Positions 10,927 through 22,393 of a DNA stretch of 64,000 nucleotides are shown here, piece after piece (position 1 is the first letter of the stretch; every line of letters starts with the position of its first letter). Under the pieces are notes generated by a model. The model did not search any database, was not told the origin of the DNA, and worked only from the letters and a program-made list of their open reading frames with translations. The stretch is taken from positions 61,163,793 through 61,227,792 of the forward strand of contig CM031620.1 in assembly GCA_018398815.1 (NCBI GenBank), given 5' to 3'. The translations under genes were made by a program, and so were the position numbers. This stretch comes from Conus ventricosus (taxonomy: Eukaryota; Mollusca; Gastropoda; Neogastropoda; Conidae).

Positions 10927-13583
10927 TACAAAACTGGACATACGTAAACATCGCATAGGCAAACATAAACATTACATTTCATAAGTCAGTCATGTCATAT
11001 GGCTTATAGCCCAGCCGACCACGAACGCCATCTCAGGGCTGCAACAACTTGTTTGTGTCAAAAGGAACACCAAACTTGGAAGAATATACAGTAAAGTGAA
11101 ACATAATTTACAAATGGTCTACGAGGTATTTGAAATATGCTTTTTTTAAACGATGGTAAACTATTTTTCTGTTTTAAATGTGTAGGGATTTCATTCCATA
11201 ATAGAGAGGGATTTCATTCCAGAGAGAGAGAGAGAGAGAGAGAAGAGGGGGGGGGTGAGGAGCGAGGATGGGGTCGAGTTGGGGGTGGGAATGAGAGGGA
11301 TACCTTGCACAGTGTACCAAGTATGGCTGTTATGTTTAGAATGCAAAACCGACAGTGTAGTCGCTTCATGCAGAAATGCTGAAGTTCGCGTGGCGCTCAG
11401 TTTCCAGGTCAGCATGGATGAGCAGAATTGGCACGCCGGCAGGTGTAGCGTGCTGGAAGGAGTGGTGGTCTGTGACTTTGGGGTCTGCTGTCCCTGGGCT
11501 GTTCGTAGCCACAGCACAGCGCCACCCTTTTGTGTGTATGTGTGTCCGTGGTGTCTGCTGTCCTCTTAACAAATCAGAGGCAGGTTTCTTCTGGTTGCCT
11601 TGAGGGTGGTTTTTGTTGTTGTTGTTTTGCGGCTAAACGAGCCTTTTCGTCAGTACAGTTGAGACGAAACGTTTGAACCTGTGCAGTCCGACCAGTCAGT
11701 GTCGAACGGACGGAGTGCTTCACGATAGTTTTAAAACCTTCATGCCACTTCAAAGGGCTGTACAGTTGAATACGAAGCTTTTCCTCGAATAATTAGATTC
11801 TATATTTTTTTTTGAGTTGACATTCCAAAGCACATCATGGCCTTGGTACGATTGAATCAAATGTTTGGTCTCCGAATCGGACAGTCTGACCGCCTAGCTG
11901 GACGACGCCATTTTTCCTTTGTCATGGGTGTTGGCTCAATGCTGAGCGTTGATTGGTTGGAGGATACTAACTGTCCGTTTCGAATAGATCACGGTGTATC
12001 TCGAACGGTCGGGTTTAACTGGATGCCGAAGTCCGTTTGAGATGTACGTTTACTATGACAGACGCTACGTTTGGGATCGGGTTCGACCGGTACTTCCGAA
12101 GCGTACGGGCGGGGAGGCTCGTGTGTCAGCCGCTTAAGTCCTCGCTGATTGTACAGTAGACGGAAGTTCGGTGATTTGTGCCCTCCCCCCCCCCCCCCAC
12201 CCCCCCCCACACCTCGAAAGACTAGTCCTCGGACCACCTCTTGTTGAAGGTCTGTGGGAGAAGACAACCGCCCCGCGCGAGTAGAGTATCGAACCCGTGC
12301 CCCTGCTGGAGTTGACGGCCTCGGAAGAGAGTTGGTTCAAATCCCCCCAGTACCACCATTCCAGTCTACGTGACGCGCGGTGGCTAACAAAGGACCAGTT
12401 GTTGGTCCAGGAGGGGCAAGGGTCAGCACCTCCCTCACGTCCCACTTCTCTGGCCTGGTCACAGTCCCGTCCGCTGGCCGCAGATCACGTGTCGCCGCCG
12501 GGCAGCGCAGTCGCGTCGCGTCGCGCCGTGGGAATGGTTCAGCTGGCTGCATCGCCCTTGGAAGTTAGCACACGTCAGCCAGCTTGGGGCTTTGCGGCGT
12601 TCGGCGAGGGCGGCACGCTGACTGCACGTGAAGCACGGTGTGTGTGGTGCTTAAAACGCGACATGACAGTGTGACGCCACCAACGGCCGGCAAGGTGAGA
12701 TGAGCAGCCAGCCAACCCCGTGAGCACAGCAGACTTGGAGTTGGCCAGTTTGATAAACACACACGCGTGCAGTGGTGCATTTGGCTCCCAGCCACAAGTC
12801 AAAAGGTGCATGTGCTCTGCCTTCTGAAACCCATGACAGATCAAAGAGGTGTGCCCGTTTACGTATTAGGTGACTACCCGTTCCTCTAGCCTCCCCCCCC
12901 CCCCCCCACCCCAAACCCGCCTCCCGTCCCCTCACCCACCCTGTCCATCTCACCATTGCCTCCCTAACCATTGCCTCCCTATTTTTTTTTTTTCGCATCA
13001 TTCCGACCGGAACAGGAAGTTGGGGTCAAAACTAAAATGGCGGCGCTGTGCCTGAGGCAAGTTGGTCAACAGGCGGAAGAGCAATGGGCTGTGACAAGGC
13101 GTTAATTAAAATCCCCTGAGTGTTGCAGGGGTGGGTTTTGTGTGGTGTTGATTTTTGCCCTACCTTTCAATTCTGCCTTGGGACCCAGGGGAGGGGGGGG
13201 GGGGATTGTTTGAGGGTGGGTTTTGCCCCGTCGTATTTTTTTTTCCCCTTTTGTGTTTGACCCCTCCCACCCACCCCCTTCTGTTGTTGCCTTCCTTCAC
13301 TCAAAACAGAAAACGCTTCTACTCCAGTGAAATGTATTGGCTGCGTTTGTGGGTTTCCAGAGTTTGTGTGTATTGGCTGGTTGTGTGGTTTGTGAGTGTG
13401 TGTGTGTGTGTGTGTGTGTAGTGCGTGCGCGTGTGTGTGTGTTGCATGCGTATGCATATACGTGTGTATGTGTGGAAGGAGAGAAGGTGTTAGTATGTGA
13501 GGGGGAGTGCGTTTATGTGTTTGTGTATAAGTGTTTTGGCACGTTTGCGTGGGTATGAAAGGGAGACAGAGGAGGGAGGGGGG

Positions 13584-13622
<39 letters not shown>

Positions 13623-13850
13623 TTCGGGTCCTATACACTTAAGGATCAGTCATCAAATTAAACACACCAAAATTATTACAGACACCTTGAACCTTTTTTT
13701 CCCTTTAAATGACACCCTTCAGGAGAACCGTTGTGGTCTGACAAAGAAAGGTGACCCAGACTGACCCGCGCATTTACGGAATGGAAAAGTACTGTCTGGA
13801 AGACCGTTCACCGACAAAGCGCACAAAGAGAAACAAACCTCTCATCCTCT
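10927..13850. other. Unassigned 2.9-kb stretch
   Basis: No recognisable gene. There is a short (GA)n at 11221-11244 next to a duplicated GGGATTTCATTCCA, C-rich runs at 12182-12210 and 12892-12912, (GT)n at 13395-13445, and (GA)n at 13587-13622. GTTGGTTCAAATCCCCCCAG near 12330 is B-box-like but I could not pair it with an A box. GC content is moderate and no splice-flanked conserved frame could be recognised. Confidence 0.45.
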
Positions 13851-13986
13851 GCAGCGTAATCCTGCATACTGCTCACATCATCAGCCCGCTTCCCGAGCTC
13901 CTCCTGTGGTGACGCTCAGCAGCGTAATCCTGCATACTGCTCACATCATCGGCCCGCTTCCCGAGCTCCTCCTGTGGTGACGCTCA
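13851..13986. repeat. Perfect-adjacent 68-bp tandem duplication
   Basis: Two head-to-tail copies (13851-13918 and 13919-13986) beginning GCAGCGTAATCCTGCATACT and ending GTGGTGACGCTCA. They differ by one base. The near identity implies a recent duplication. Confidence 0.95.
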
Positions 13987-14689
13987 GTTCATTGCCACAT
14001 GTCCCAGCTCTCCTGATACGGGACCGAACAGTTATGGCCGTCAGTTGGGAGTCCGCGTCGGTGGTGTCCTGCGCATGTGGAATCGGAACAGGCATCACTC
14101 AACACCCCCCTCTCCCACCCCCTCGCTCCCCACCCCCTCCCGCCGCCCCCAGAGTGACGTGGCAGCGTTGCTGTGTCTCCGGCGATGGGTTGCCCCATGG
14201 CGTCTTGGCGCTGACTCCTTCCTTGTGGATCGTCGGCTCCGGGGCTGTGACGGGACAAGCCAGTACAGCAGCAGCTTGGGGATAGTGCCAGAGGGGTGGC
14301 ACAAAGGGCGAGGCAGGAGAACAGAGTTCCCTGGTCTGTGGGGCAGAAACTGGAATGATGATGAGCAGTTTCGGATGCAGAGGTCGAAAGATTGTGATTA
14401 CAAAGTTTACAAAGTGTGTATCTCGATTCAGCTTCAGTCAAGCTGGTGGTGTGATCATTTATGGTCCAGAATGATGTAGAAGGCTTTTGCTTTGGGGTGT
14501 CTTGTCCAATTTTTTTTTTTTTTTTTTTTTTTTTGTCTGTGTGGATTATTTTGTCATTATTGCCCGTACTGTCGAGATGTTTTTGTGTTTCTGACAATTA
14601 CTGTTAACAGCAATCGGACAGGAAGGGTAAGTTGTAAAACAATAGAAGAAAAAGTCTTTTTGATAATGATCGACAAGCTCATGAAGTTC
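13987..14689. other. Unassigned sequence
   Basis: No gene recognised. It contains a T run of about 25 at 14511-14534 and C-rich stretches. The overlapping frames on both strands lack family motifs. Confidence 0.45.
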
Positions 14690-14910
14690 CAGACTTAAAG
14701 CCACAGTCATTTTGAATTCAAATGAAACAACCGCAGCTGCAAAGGGCTTTTTTATGGAATGGTTTGCCCTTTTCGTAGGAGACCACCATTTTAAGATGTT
14801 CCGGACACTGACAAGATTGATGGGCACGCTCCAGAGGGATTGAAGCCGGCATCGTCTGACTACGAAATTGACACTCGACCGCTGAGCCACTCGCATACCT
14901 TGAAAGGCAA
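14690..14910 (-). mobile_element. tRNA-derived SINE, second family
   Basis: On the minus strand a tRNA-like head lies at about 14905-14830: A-box GAGTGGCTCAGCGGTCGAG, then B-box CCGGCTTCAATCCC at normal tRNA spacing. An A/T-richer body runs toward 14690. This head differs from that of the approx. 490-bp family. The element edges are approximate. Confidence 0.55.
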
Positions 14911-16298
14911 CGGGTGTCTTTGTCCACCCCAACACGACCTCCGCACTCGGCCGAGCATCAGACAATACGGCCGTAAACTGTGGTTCTTGGCATGCGGTCC
15001 AGAGGAAACTTTATTAAACGATAGACGAAACGGAAGAGGGGGGGGGGGGGGGGGGGGAGTAATCCATCCTGAACAAGTGATTGTGTTTTACGCCCACACT
15101 AGGGGAGATTTAACGGCAAGTTTACAGTCAGGGGCAATAACCCTCTTCATTGCAGGCACGCTAAGCCTCAGTCGCCATTGGATGATGACGTCATATCCGC
15201 GTTGTTACAGGCGGGGAAAATCTCACCATCTACCGTGAAGCAATATGGCACAGCGAACCCTAACCCATTGGGGGGGGGGGGGGGAGGGGTTCTACTTATC
15301 AGCAGGTTTCCCTTTCTCATGAGCTGAAATTGAAAGCTCGACAGGTGTGCTGAAGCTGAGGCCGCGAAAGAACCGGCCTGTGTACAGCTGTGCAGCGACA
15401 GAGGGGAGCCGGAACGATCAGCATGGGATTAAAGATCGTGAGACCGCACGAGAAGCGAGGCAGAAACAAAAACAAAACAATTTCAAACGGCTTTTGTAGT
15501 GTCATATTACACTGCTGGTTCTTTGTTTGTTTTTAAAGTTGTCTATTGATCAGCCTTGTGAGACCGTCAGGGAAAGAAAAAAAGAGATCGGAGATCAGGG
15601 ACAGGGACTGGCCAAAACAAAAAAAAAAGGCAGAAGAGTTCCAATTAATGACAGCAGACCTGACTCCCAGGAACACGTCACAATCCATCTAGCGGCGGAT
15701 GGGGTGTAGTGGACAGAGAGAGAGACAGACAGACAGAGAGACAGAGAGAGGGGAGGGAGAAAGAGAAACAGAGGGGGGAAGAGAGAGAGGCAGTAAAAAG
15801 AAAGAAAAAAAAAAACGTTTTAGTGCTGTTGTTAAAAGGAAGCAATGCTAAAATCAATACGTCATAATTTCCCACCCCTGCATAACGCCTCTTCTTCGTC
15901 CTCCCCTACCCCCACCCCCACACACCTCCTCCACAGCTTTTTTTTTTTTCAATCTTGACGAACGCTGCCGTAAAGTGGTAGAAAACCCAAAACTAAACAA
16001 TACCTGGCGAGATGGAGAAAGCCCACTCGTAAGGAAAAGAAAAAAGAAAAAGGAAAAAAAAAAAAAACAGAAAGAAACCAGGAATCGGAACACAAAGAAG
16101 AAAAGACAATGGGCAGATAATGAAAAGAAGTTCACTTGCCAAGCGAGCCGAAGAAAAGGCGTGATGAGGGCGGTAAACAACAGAACGGGAAGAAACCATC
16201 TACAGCTACAAGGGAAAAACAAAAACAACAACAAAAAACAAAGGAGGAAAAGGTGTTTGAAGAAAGTGATAGATTACCTTCTGAAAAGGTCAGCTTCG
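14911..16298. other. Unassigned sequence
   Basis: No gene recognised. It includes G runs at 15039-15056 and 15269-15284, a short GACAGA/GAGA stretch near 15713-15790, and an A-rich region at 16030-16250 giving Lys-rich frames. Confidence 0.45.
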
Positions 16299-16301
16299 CT
16301 C

Positions 16302-16379
<78 letters not shown>

Positions 16380-16411
16380 CTGTTTCTGTCTGTCTCTTCT
16401 TCATCTTCTCT

Positions 16412-16470
<59 letters not shown>

Positions 16471-16471
16471 G
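16299..16471. repeat. (CT)n microsatellite
   Basis: CT repeats with few interruptions. Confidence 0.95.
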
Positions 16472-16499
16472 TACGTCTCTGATTATGTTTGTGTAATTT

Positions 16500-16705
16500 T
16501 GTAATGGAATTTTTTTTTTTAATAATTATTATTCTTATTACTATTGTTATTGTTATTATTATAATGTTGCTATATTCTTCGTTGTTTCTACCATTATAAT
16601 ATGTGCAGTGTGTTTAGTTGAATGTTGTAGAATAGCAAGGACAGATTGGAAGAATAGGCACTGCCTAAAATCTCTATCCTTGAGTAATAAAGTTTTTGAG
16701 TCTTG
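16500..16705 (+). mobile_element. LINE 3' end (CR1/L2-like tail)
   Basis: An A/T-rich segment ends in GGCACTGCCTAAAATCTCTA, then AATAAAGTTTTTGAGTCTTGAG, then (TC)n. A polyadenylation-type AATAAA followed by a short terminal repeat fits the 3' end of a non-LTR retrotransposon. No coding sequence is left. The family assignment is inferred from the style of the tail. Confidence 0.5.
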
Positions 16706-16775
<70 letters not shown>

Positions 16776-16819
16776 CTCTCCCTCTGTCTGGCTCTCTGTC
16801 TCTTTGTCTGTCTGTCTGT

Positions 16820-16857
<38 letters not shown>

Positions 16858-16906
16858 TTCTTTCTCTCTCTGTCTCTCTCTCTCTTTTTCTGTCTCTCTC
16901 TTTCTT

Positions 16907-16941
<35 letters not shown>

Positions 16942-16972
16942 CTCTCTCTCTTCCTCTCTCTCTCTCTGTGCC
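16706..16972. repeat. (CT)n/(GTCT)n microsatellite
   Basis: CT repeats with GTCT and TTTCT variants. It begins exactly at the end of the LINE tail. Confidence 0.95.
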
Positions 16973-17120
16973 GCATTCTCGCCCCCACCCAACCCCCTGT
17001 TTTTCTCTCAGTGCGTACGCACCCACGTGAGTGCTTTGTTGCCCATGTCCGAGTGGTACGTGTGTGGACAGTGTGATCAGTGAAAACCCGGGTGTTCTTC
17101 CATGAAAGAAAGATTCTATC

Positions 17121-17836
17121 TCCCCTAGTCTTTACCAACGACTTTACCCCACTTCTGAATCCACGCCTAAGCTGTATGGATTACCTAAGATACACAAGAA
17201 GGATGCCCCCCTCCGCCCATTGTGTCCAGCCTTGGCGGTGTCATGTACAATGCCTCCAAATTCCTGACACAAGTATTTGGACCTTCAGTCGGGCAGACCG
17301 AGCACCACATAGTCAGCAGCACAGACTTTGTACAGAAGATGGAAAACCAGCAACTGGCTCCAGGGGAGAAACTTGTCACCTATGAGGTTTGTGCACTCTT
17401 CACGAGCATCCCTGTACCCAAGGCTCTCCAAGTCATTCGGGAGAAGATTGAGGATGACTACCACCTTCGTCACCGGTGTGAACTCTCTACAGAACAGGTG
17501 CTAGAACTGTTGGAACTGTGCCTCACTAGCACCTACTTCTCGTTCAACCATGAGTTCTACCAGCAGAAACAAGGAGCTGCCATGGGTTCGCCAGTATCCC
17601 CAGTGGTAGCCAATCTGTACATGGAACATTTTGAAAAAGTAGCCCTTGAGACCGCTGCCAACCCTCCCAGCATGTGGTACCGCTATGCGGATGACACCAT
17701 GACATGCATACAGGAGACGGAGGTTGACAGCTTCACCACTCGCCTGAATTCCATCGATGACAGTATCCAGTTCACCTCCGAAACTCAATCAGAAGGCAAG
17801 ATCCTGTTCCTGGACACTCATCTCTCGAACCCATGA
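17121..17836 (+). pseudogene. Penelope-type reverse transcriptase fragment
   Basis: Would copy element RNA into DNA. The first part (frame of 17121) has LYGLPKIHKKDAPLRP, a hallmark of Penelope RTs. After a single-base frameshift near 17215 the frame runs from 17222 to 17836. In order it shows LVTYEVCALFTSIPV (motif A region, where the expected Asp is replaced by Glu in YEV), then QGAAMGSPVSPVVANLYM (motif B), and RYADDT (motif C, YADD at 17684-17695). The two motif C Asp residues are intact. The thumb region continues in another frame. ATG 17222 is not a true start; it just follows the frameshift. Confidence 0.9.
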
Positions 17837-18598
17837 CGACAGGGTGGAGACCAGTGTCTATAGGAAACCCACCCACACTGACCAATATCTGAACTTTCAC
17901 TCCAACCACCCCCTCCAACACAAGAGATCTGTTAACACCCTCATGCACAGAGCCTCTGTACTGTGTTCCACTAAGGAGGAAGAGCTGAAAGAAGAACACA
18001 TCAAGACTGCCCTTTCCGCTAATGGATACCCTGCATGGATGTGAGACAACCCTCGAGTTCCCTACCCTTCTTCTACAGATACGGACAGTGTGAAAGTGGG
18101 GATCCCTTACATTAAAGGAGTTTCAGAGCGTCTGGCCAGGACCTTCCAACAACATGGATGCATAGTGTTCCACAAACCCACCAATTCCCTACGCCAGCAA
18201 CTGACCCATGTCAAAGACAAAACGGAACCCCTCAAGCGGTGTGGTGTAGTGTACCAGGTAGGGTGTCAAGAAAGTGCCAATACCTACATTGGCGAGTCGG
18301 CAAGACCACACTCACCACCCGTCTACAGAAACACCAAAACCGATCTACGTCTGCCATACACGAACACCTACAAGCCACTGGCCACAGTTTCAGCCCCCAA
18401 GAAACCAACATCTTATCTACAGAGCCCTTCCTCACAAAAAGAAAAGTTAAAGAAGCCATCGAAATCAAGACTAGACGCCCCAGCCTGAACAGAGATCAAG
18501 GTTTTGAACTTCCTCCCATCTACAATCGGATCCTGACAACTATTCACCCCACACAACAGTCGCCCCACCAGGCCTCGCTGCCACAACAGCAACAGTGA
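17757..18598 (+). pseudogene. RT thumb, linker and GIY-YIG endonuclease
   Basis: The frame of 17757 carries [19 protein letters not shown], a conserved thumb/linker word of Penelope-like proteins. It hits a TGA at 18042, then continues with GIPYIKGVSERL. The GIY-YIG nuclease, which nicks target DNA to prime copying, begins with GVVYQVGC (18240-18266) and YIGES (18285-18299). After a frameshift near 18300 the frame ending at 18598 carries the conserved Arg in TTRLQKHQ, then AIHEHLQATGHSF. A terminal Gln-rich tail precedes the stop at 18596-18598. Confidence 0.88.
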
Positions 18599-18599
18599 G

Positions 18600-18628
18600 C
18601 TGAAGAAGACAGGGCGACCCTGTCGAAA
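18600..18628 (+). ncRNA. Hammerhead-ribozyme-like core at Penelope 3' end
   Basis: CTGAAGA matches the hammerhead CUGANGA core. It is followed by one extra A, a perfect 7-bp stem GACAGGG/CCCTGTC with a CGA loop, and then GAAA. That is the order core, helix II, core. Penelope-like elements are known to carry hammerhead motifs near their ends. I could not convincingly place helices I and III or the cleavage triplet, and the extra A is unusual, so activity is doubtful. Confidence 0.4.
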
Positions 18629-18629
18629 T

Positions 18630-19230
18630 ATTCTCAAAGTAAGTCTTTGATTCTGAGTCTAAATACTTTTCTAATGTCGAATCCAGAATCCAGAAACCTA
18701 TATTCCTACCTGTTGGAAAGGTTTGGTGACGTAGCAGCTTATGAACTGAACAGTGTAAGAGTGTGTCCAGGGATCTGGGCTCACGTCTCACGGAGACATC
18801 TGTCTGGGAGATGGGCGATCGATGATTGGTGGCTCAGCAGTCTGCAGCGGCCAGTCGATGTCAGCTCACCTGCTCATAGTGATTGCATGCATTCTTAAAA
18901 CAAAAGGTTCGCGTGCGGATAGGCACACACGCACCTTGCATGCTCTTACGTACCTACTCCCCATCACCACCCACCCTCCTCTCTTCCTCTTGACTGCCCA
19001 GGTCCAGGTATGATGATGATGATGGTGATGGTGATGATGATTGCAGAGCAGCGCCCTGAAAACGAACGTTGGCATCACGGAGAACAGCCCGCCTTTCCCC
19101 TGATTCTCACGCTGACTGCCTTCTGTGGAGGATTGTTCCGTGACTTTCGGAGGTCTGCTCTTTATGACGTCTAAAGCAGAGCTGTCGACAATTCACGGCC
19201 CTCTTCGGAACTGCCTATGAAAATCGGCGT
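18630..19230. other. Unassigned sequence
   Basis: No gene recognised. It contains a short GATGAT/GGTGAT run at 19011-19040. Confidence 0.5.
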
Positions 19231-19350
19231 AACCATACCAGCCGCCGTGGCGAAGCGGTCAAGGCGTCGTGAACTCTCGGCTTTGAAGGCCGTTGGTGCG
19301 ATTTCATCGGAGCCGTTTCTTTGTAGGGTTTTTCTGCCCCCGACCGGCTC
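19231..19350 (+). mobile_element. tRNA-like SINE head, third family
   Basis: GCCGTGGCGAAGCGGTCAAG matches an A box, followed by a long variable-arm-like section and a weak B box GTTGGTGCGATTTC. The long spacing suggests a class II (Leu/Ser-type) tRNA ancestor. The sequence after it (to about 19350) may be the SINE body. No other copy is present in this window. Confidence 0.5.
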
Positions 19351-19944
19351 CTGCCCGTAGATGAGTTTGCTACACACAATGGAGTTACATCCATTTCAAC
19401 AGATGCGTCTTTGAGAGTGTCGCTGAAATTTTTCTGACGAACGTTGCATGTGTCTGTATCTCTTGGGCCTGGTTGACGTTGGGATATGAATGTATAGAGT
19501 ACCGCCCCGTCATGCGCTCTTTGAGCAATACGGAAACTGCTCGTGTCATCTTCATCCTCATCCTCCTCGATCAGCATGGAAAAAAAAAAGTGCCTGTGAC
19601 CCTTCGTGTCCTGCTTTCGCAGTGACCTCAGTTTCGATCACCTCTCCACGTAGATGCCCGGTGATTGACTCTGTCGGGATCACCGACATCATCAAATTTG
19701 CAGGGACTGTCGATGGACGGATGTGATGGCGCCCACCGAAGGGAGGAGCTCACCGACACCGGCTCCGCCACTGGCAATTATCGTCGTCAGTAGAGGGGGC
19801 TTACTAGGTGGTGGTCTGCGTAGGTTGGAGCGAAGAGGCGCCACTGAACTCCACCGAAGTGACTCGGCAGTAGTGCGGTATCTCCTCCTGTGGGTTGCCT
19901 CACGCCGACTTGTCATTGAGTACCGCCTGTGGATTGCCGGTGCT
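19351..19944. other. Unassigned sequence
   Basis: No recognisable gene. Short overlapping frames lack family motifs. Confidence 0.45.
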
Positions 19945-20174
19945 GGGGCCGTGGTGGGCCGGGCTGGGGACGTGGGGGCCGGGCTGGGGACGTGGGGGCC
20001 GGGTGGGGCGTGGGGGCCGTGGGGGCCGGGCTGGGGACGTGGGGGGCCGGGCTGGGGACGTGGGGGTCGGGCTGGGGACGTGGGGGGCCGGGCTGGGGCC
20101 GTGGTGGGCCGGGCTGGGGACGTGGAGGGCCGGGCTGGGGACGTGGGGGGTCGGGCTGGGGACATGGGGGGTCG
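19945..20174. repeat. GC-rich minisatellite, unit 21 bp
   Basis: About ten units around GGGCTGGGGACGTGGGGGCC. Unit lengths are mostly multiples of three, so both strands stay open and give Gly/Pro-rich frames that are not genes. Confidence 0.93.
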
Positions 20175-20589
20175 GATTGAGCGGCGAGGGTGAAGTGCCA
20201 CTGAACTGGGACGAAAGACAGGAACATGAAGAAATAAATAAATAAATAAATACAGAAAGAAAGAAAGAAGGGAACGAGAATAAGAGAAGTCTTGTGTGAG
20301 CTTATTGGTGTTTTGACTTCATCTCATCCTTCAGTTTATTAAGGAGATACACCGAGATCCCGTGTCCGGTATGCAGTTCGCTCATGTTGACGACCCCACG
20401 GCAAACAAGGAGCAACTGAGCGAAGCGATTCCACTCCGGGTGGTGGTAAAGTAAAACATAGGCAGTCAGATCGTGGAACAGTGAAATGGGGTGACGTCAT
20501 GGCGGTGCTGGGCGTCATGTTTTCAGCCGTGGAGGGCAGTCTGACGTCACGCAGGGAAAGGTGGTGTGAGGATGAAGGTGTGCAACGGT
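20175..20589. other. Unassigned sequence with (AAAT)n
   Basis: A short (AAAT)n and GAAA stretch lies at 20229-20270. Otherwise nothing recognised. Confidence 0.5.
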
Positions 20590-21110
20590 CTACACTGAAC
20601 TGGATGTCACTGTGATGTAATTTCTATACTACATAACATAACTTTGTAATGTTCCATATTACACTATATAACATTGTGATGTAATGTTCAATACTGCACT
20701 ATATAACATTGTGGTGTAATGGTCTATACTACACTATATAACACTATGATGTAATGTTCTATACTACATTATATAACTTTGATGTAATGTTCCATATTAC
20801 ACTACTAAACATTGTGATGTAATGTTCTATTCTGCACTATATAACATTGTGGTGTAACGGTCTATGCTACACTATATAACACTATGATGTAATGTTCTAT
20901 ACTACATTATATAACTTTGATGTAATGTTCCATATTACACTACATAACATTGTGATGTAATGTTTTATACTGCACTATATAACATTGTGATGTAATGTTC
21001 TACACTACACTACATAACGCTGTGGTGTAAAGTTCTATACTACACTATATAGCACTGTCGTGTCATGTTCTATGCTACACTACGTAACACTGTGATGTAA
21101 CGTGATACAT
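20590..21110. repeat. Tandem array, unit about 35 bp
   Basis: About 14 diverged units sharing TGATGTAATGTTCTATACTA and CACTATATAACATTG. Higher-order similarity is seen: blocks of three units recur near 20700-20800 and 20820-20930. Confidence 0.92.
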
Positions 21111-21790
21111 TACTCTGCTTTATATCATGGTGCTCTGCCATGCACCGCACTGCACTACACTGCACCACATTACACCACATACAACCACACTACACCACAC
21201 TACACCACACTACACTCTACGTCACATAACACCACACTGTACCACACTACACCACTCTACGCCACACAACGCCACAACACAACACCACATACACCACACT
21301 TACCACACGTACCACACTACACCACACTGTACCACACTACAGTACACTACACCACACTACACTCCACCACACTACACCACTCTACACCACACCACACTCC
21401 ACCACACCACACTACACCACACTATAGCACACTACACCACTCTACGCCACACTACGCCACACTACGCCACACTACACCACTCTATACCGCACTACGCCAC
21501 AGTACATCATACTATACCACGCAACACCACACTACACCACAGTATATCATACTGTACCACACTATACCACACAACATCACACTACGCCACAGTATATCAT
21601 ACTGTACCACACCATACCACACTACACCACGCAACACCACGTTACACCACAGTGCACCACTCTGCCCTATCTACGTCACGCCATACCATACCAAACCACA
21701 CCACACTACTTTACATCATCTTGCATCACACCTCACCACACCAGCACACCAAATGACACCACACCGCCACAATTCACGCCAACACCCCCC
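21111..21790. repeat. Short-period array, unit about 10 bp (ACACCACACT-like)
   Basis: Continuous ACACCACACT, ATACCACACT and ACGCCACACT words over almost 700 bp. The bias away from stop codons yields a 324-codon Thr/His frame that is not a gene. Confidence 0.93.
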
Positions 21791-21838
21791 ACCCCCACCC
21801 CACCTCACCCCACCCCACCCCATATCACAGTGGACTTT

Positions 21839-21841
<3 letters not shown>

Positions 21842-21875
<34 letters not shown>

Positions 21876-22003
21876 CTCTCTCTCTGTCTGTCTGCTCACT
21901 GCACAAGCCCTCTCTGTCCCTCTTTCGTCTTTCTCTCACCCTCCCTTCCTCCCTCCCTCCTCCACTCTGTCTGCTTCTTATACCCCCCCCCCCCCCCCCC
22001 CCC
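21842..22003. repeat. (CT)n and poly(C)
   Basis: CT tract near 21842-21875, CT-rich sequence, and a C run of about 20 near 21983-22003. Confidence 0.88.
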
Positions 22004-22217
22004 GCCCCCATCTCCGCTCGCTCACTCTCTTCATCCTAGTGGATGTGTAACAAGAGGAACGCCGATTTTCGTGTAAGAAATGTTTCATTTCCATGAGACT
22101 CATTGTCTGGAGAAACATTGCCAAATTGTGTTCTGTGAGACATTTCCTTGGGTGGAAGGGGGGAGGGAACAGGGAAGATGGGGAGGACGGTAATAGTCCT
22201 CTGTCTCACTGTCTCTG

Positions 22218-22227
<10 letters not shown>

Positions 22228-22284
<57 letters not shown>

Positions 22285-22353
22285 CACACTCTCTGTATGT
22301 CTCTGTCTCTCTTTGTCTCGCACTCTCTGTCTGTCTCTCTCTCTCTCTCTCTC

Positions 22354-22390
<37 letters not shown>
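22228..22390. repeat. (CT)n microsatellite
   Basis: CT repeats with CTGT interruptions. Confidence 0.95.

Positions 22391-22393
<3 letters not shown>

Larger units (their letters stand above)
17095..18629 (+). mobile_element. Penelope-like element, 5'-truncated and decayed
   Basis: A plus-strand retroelement with a reverse transcriptase followed by a GIY-YIG endonuclease, the order that defines endonuclease-positive Penelope-like elements. The left end starts inside the RT region, so the N-terminus is lost. The right end has a hairpin motif typical of this group just after the stop codon. Reading needs at least two frame changes (near 17215 and 18300), an approximately 17800 change, and passage through one in-frame stop at 18042. 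It is inactive. Confidence 0.92.

Noticed and set aside
21102..22076. 324-codon plus-strand frame rich in Thr and His
   Set aside because: It translates a 10-bp-period satellite plus CT repeats and has no domain.
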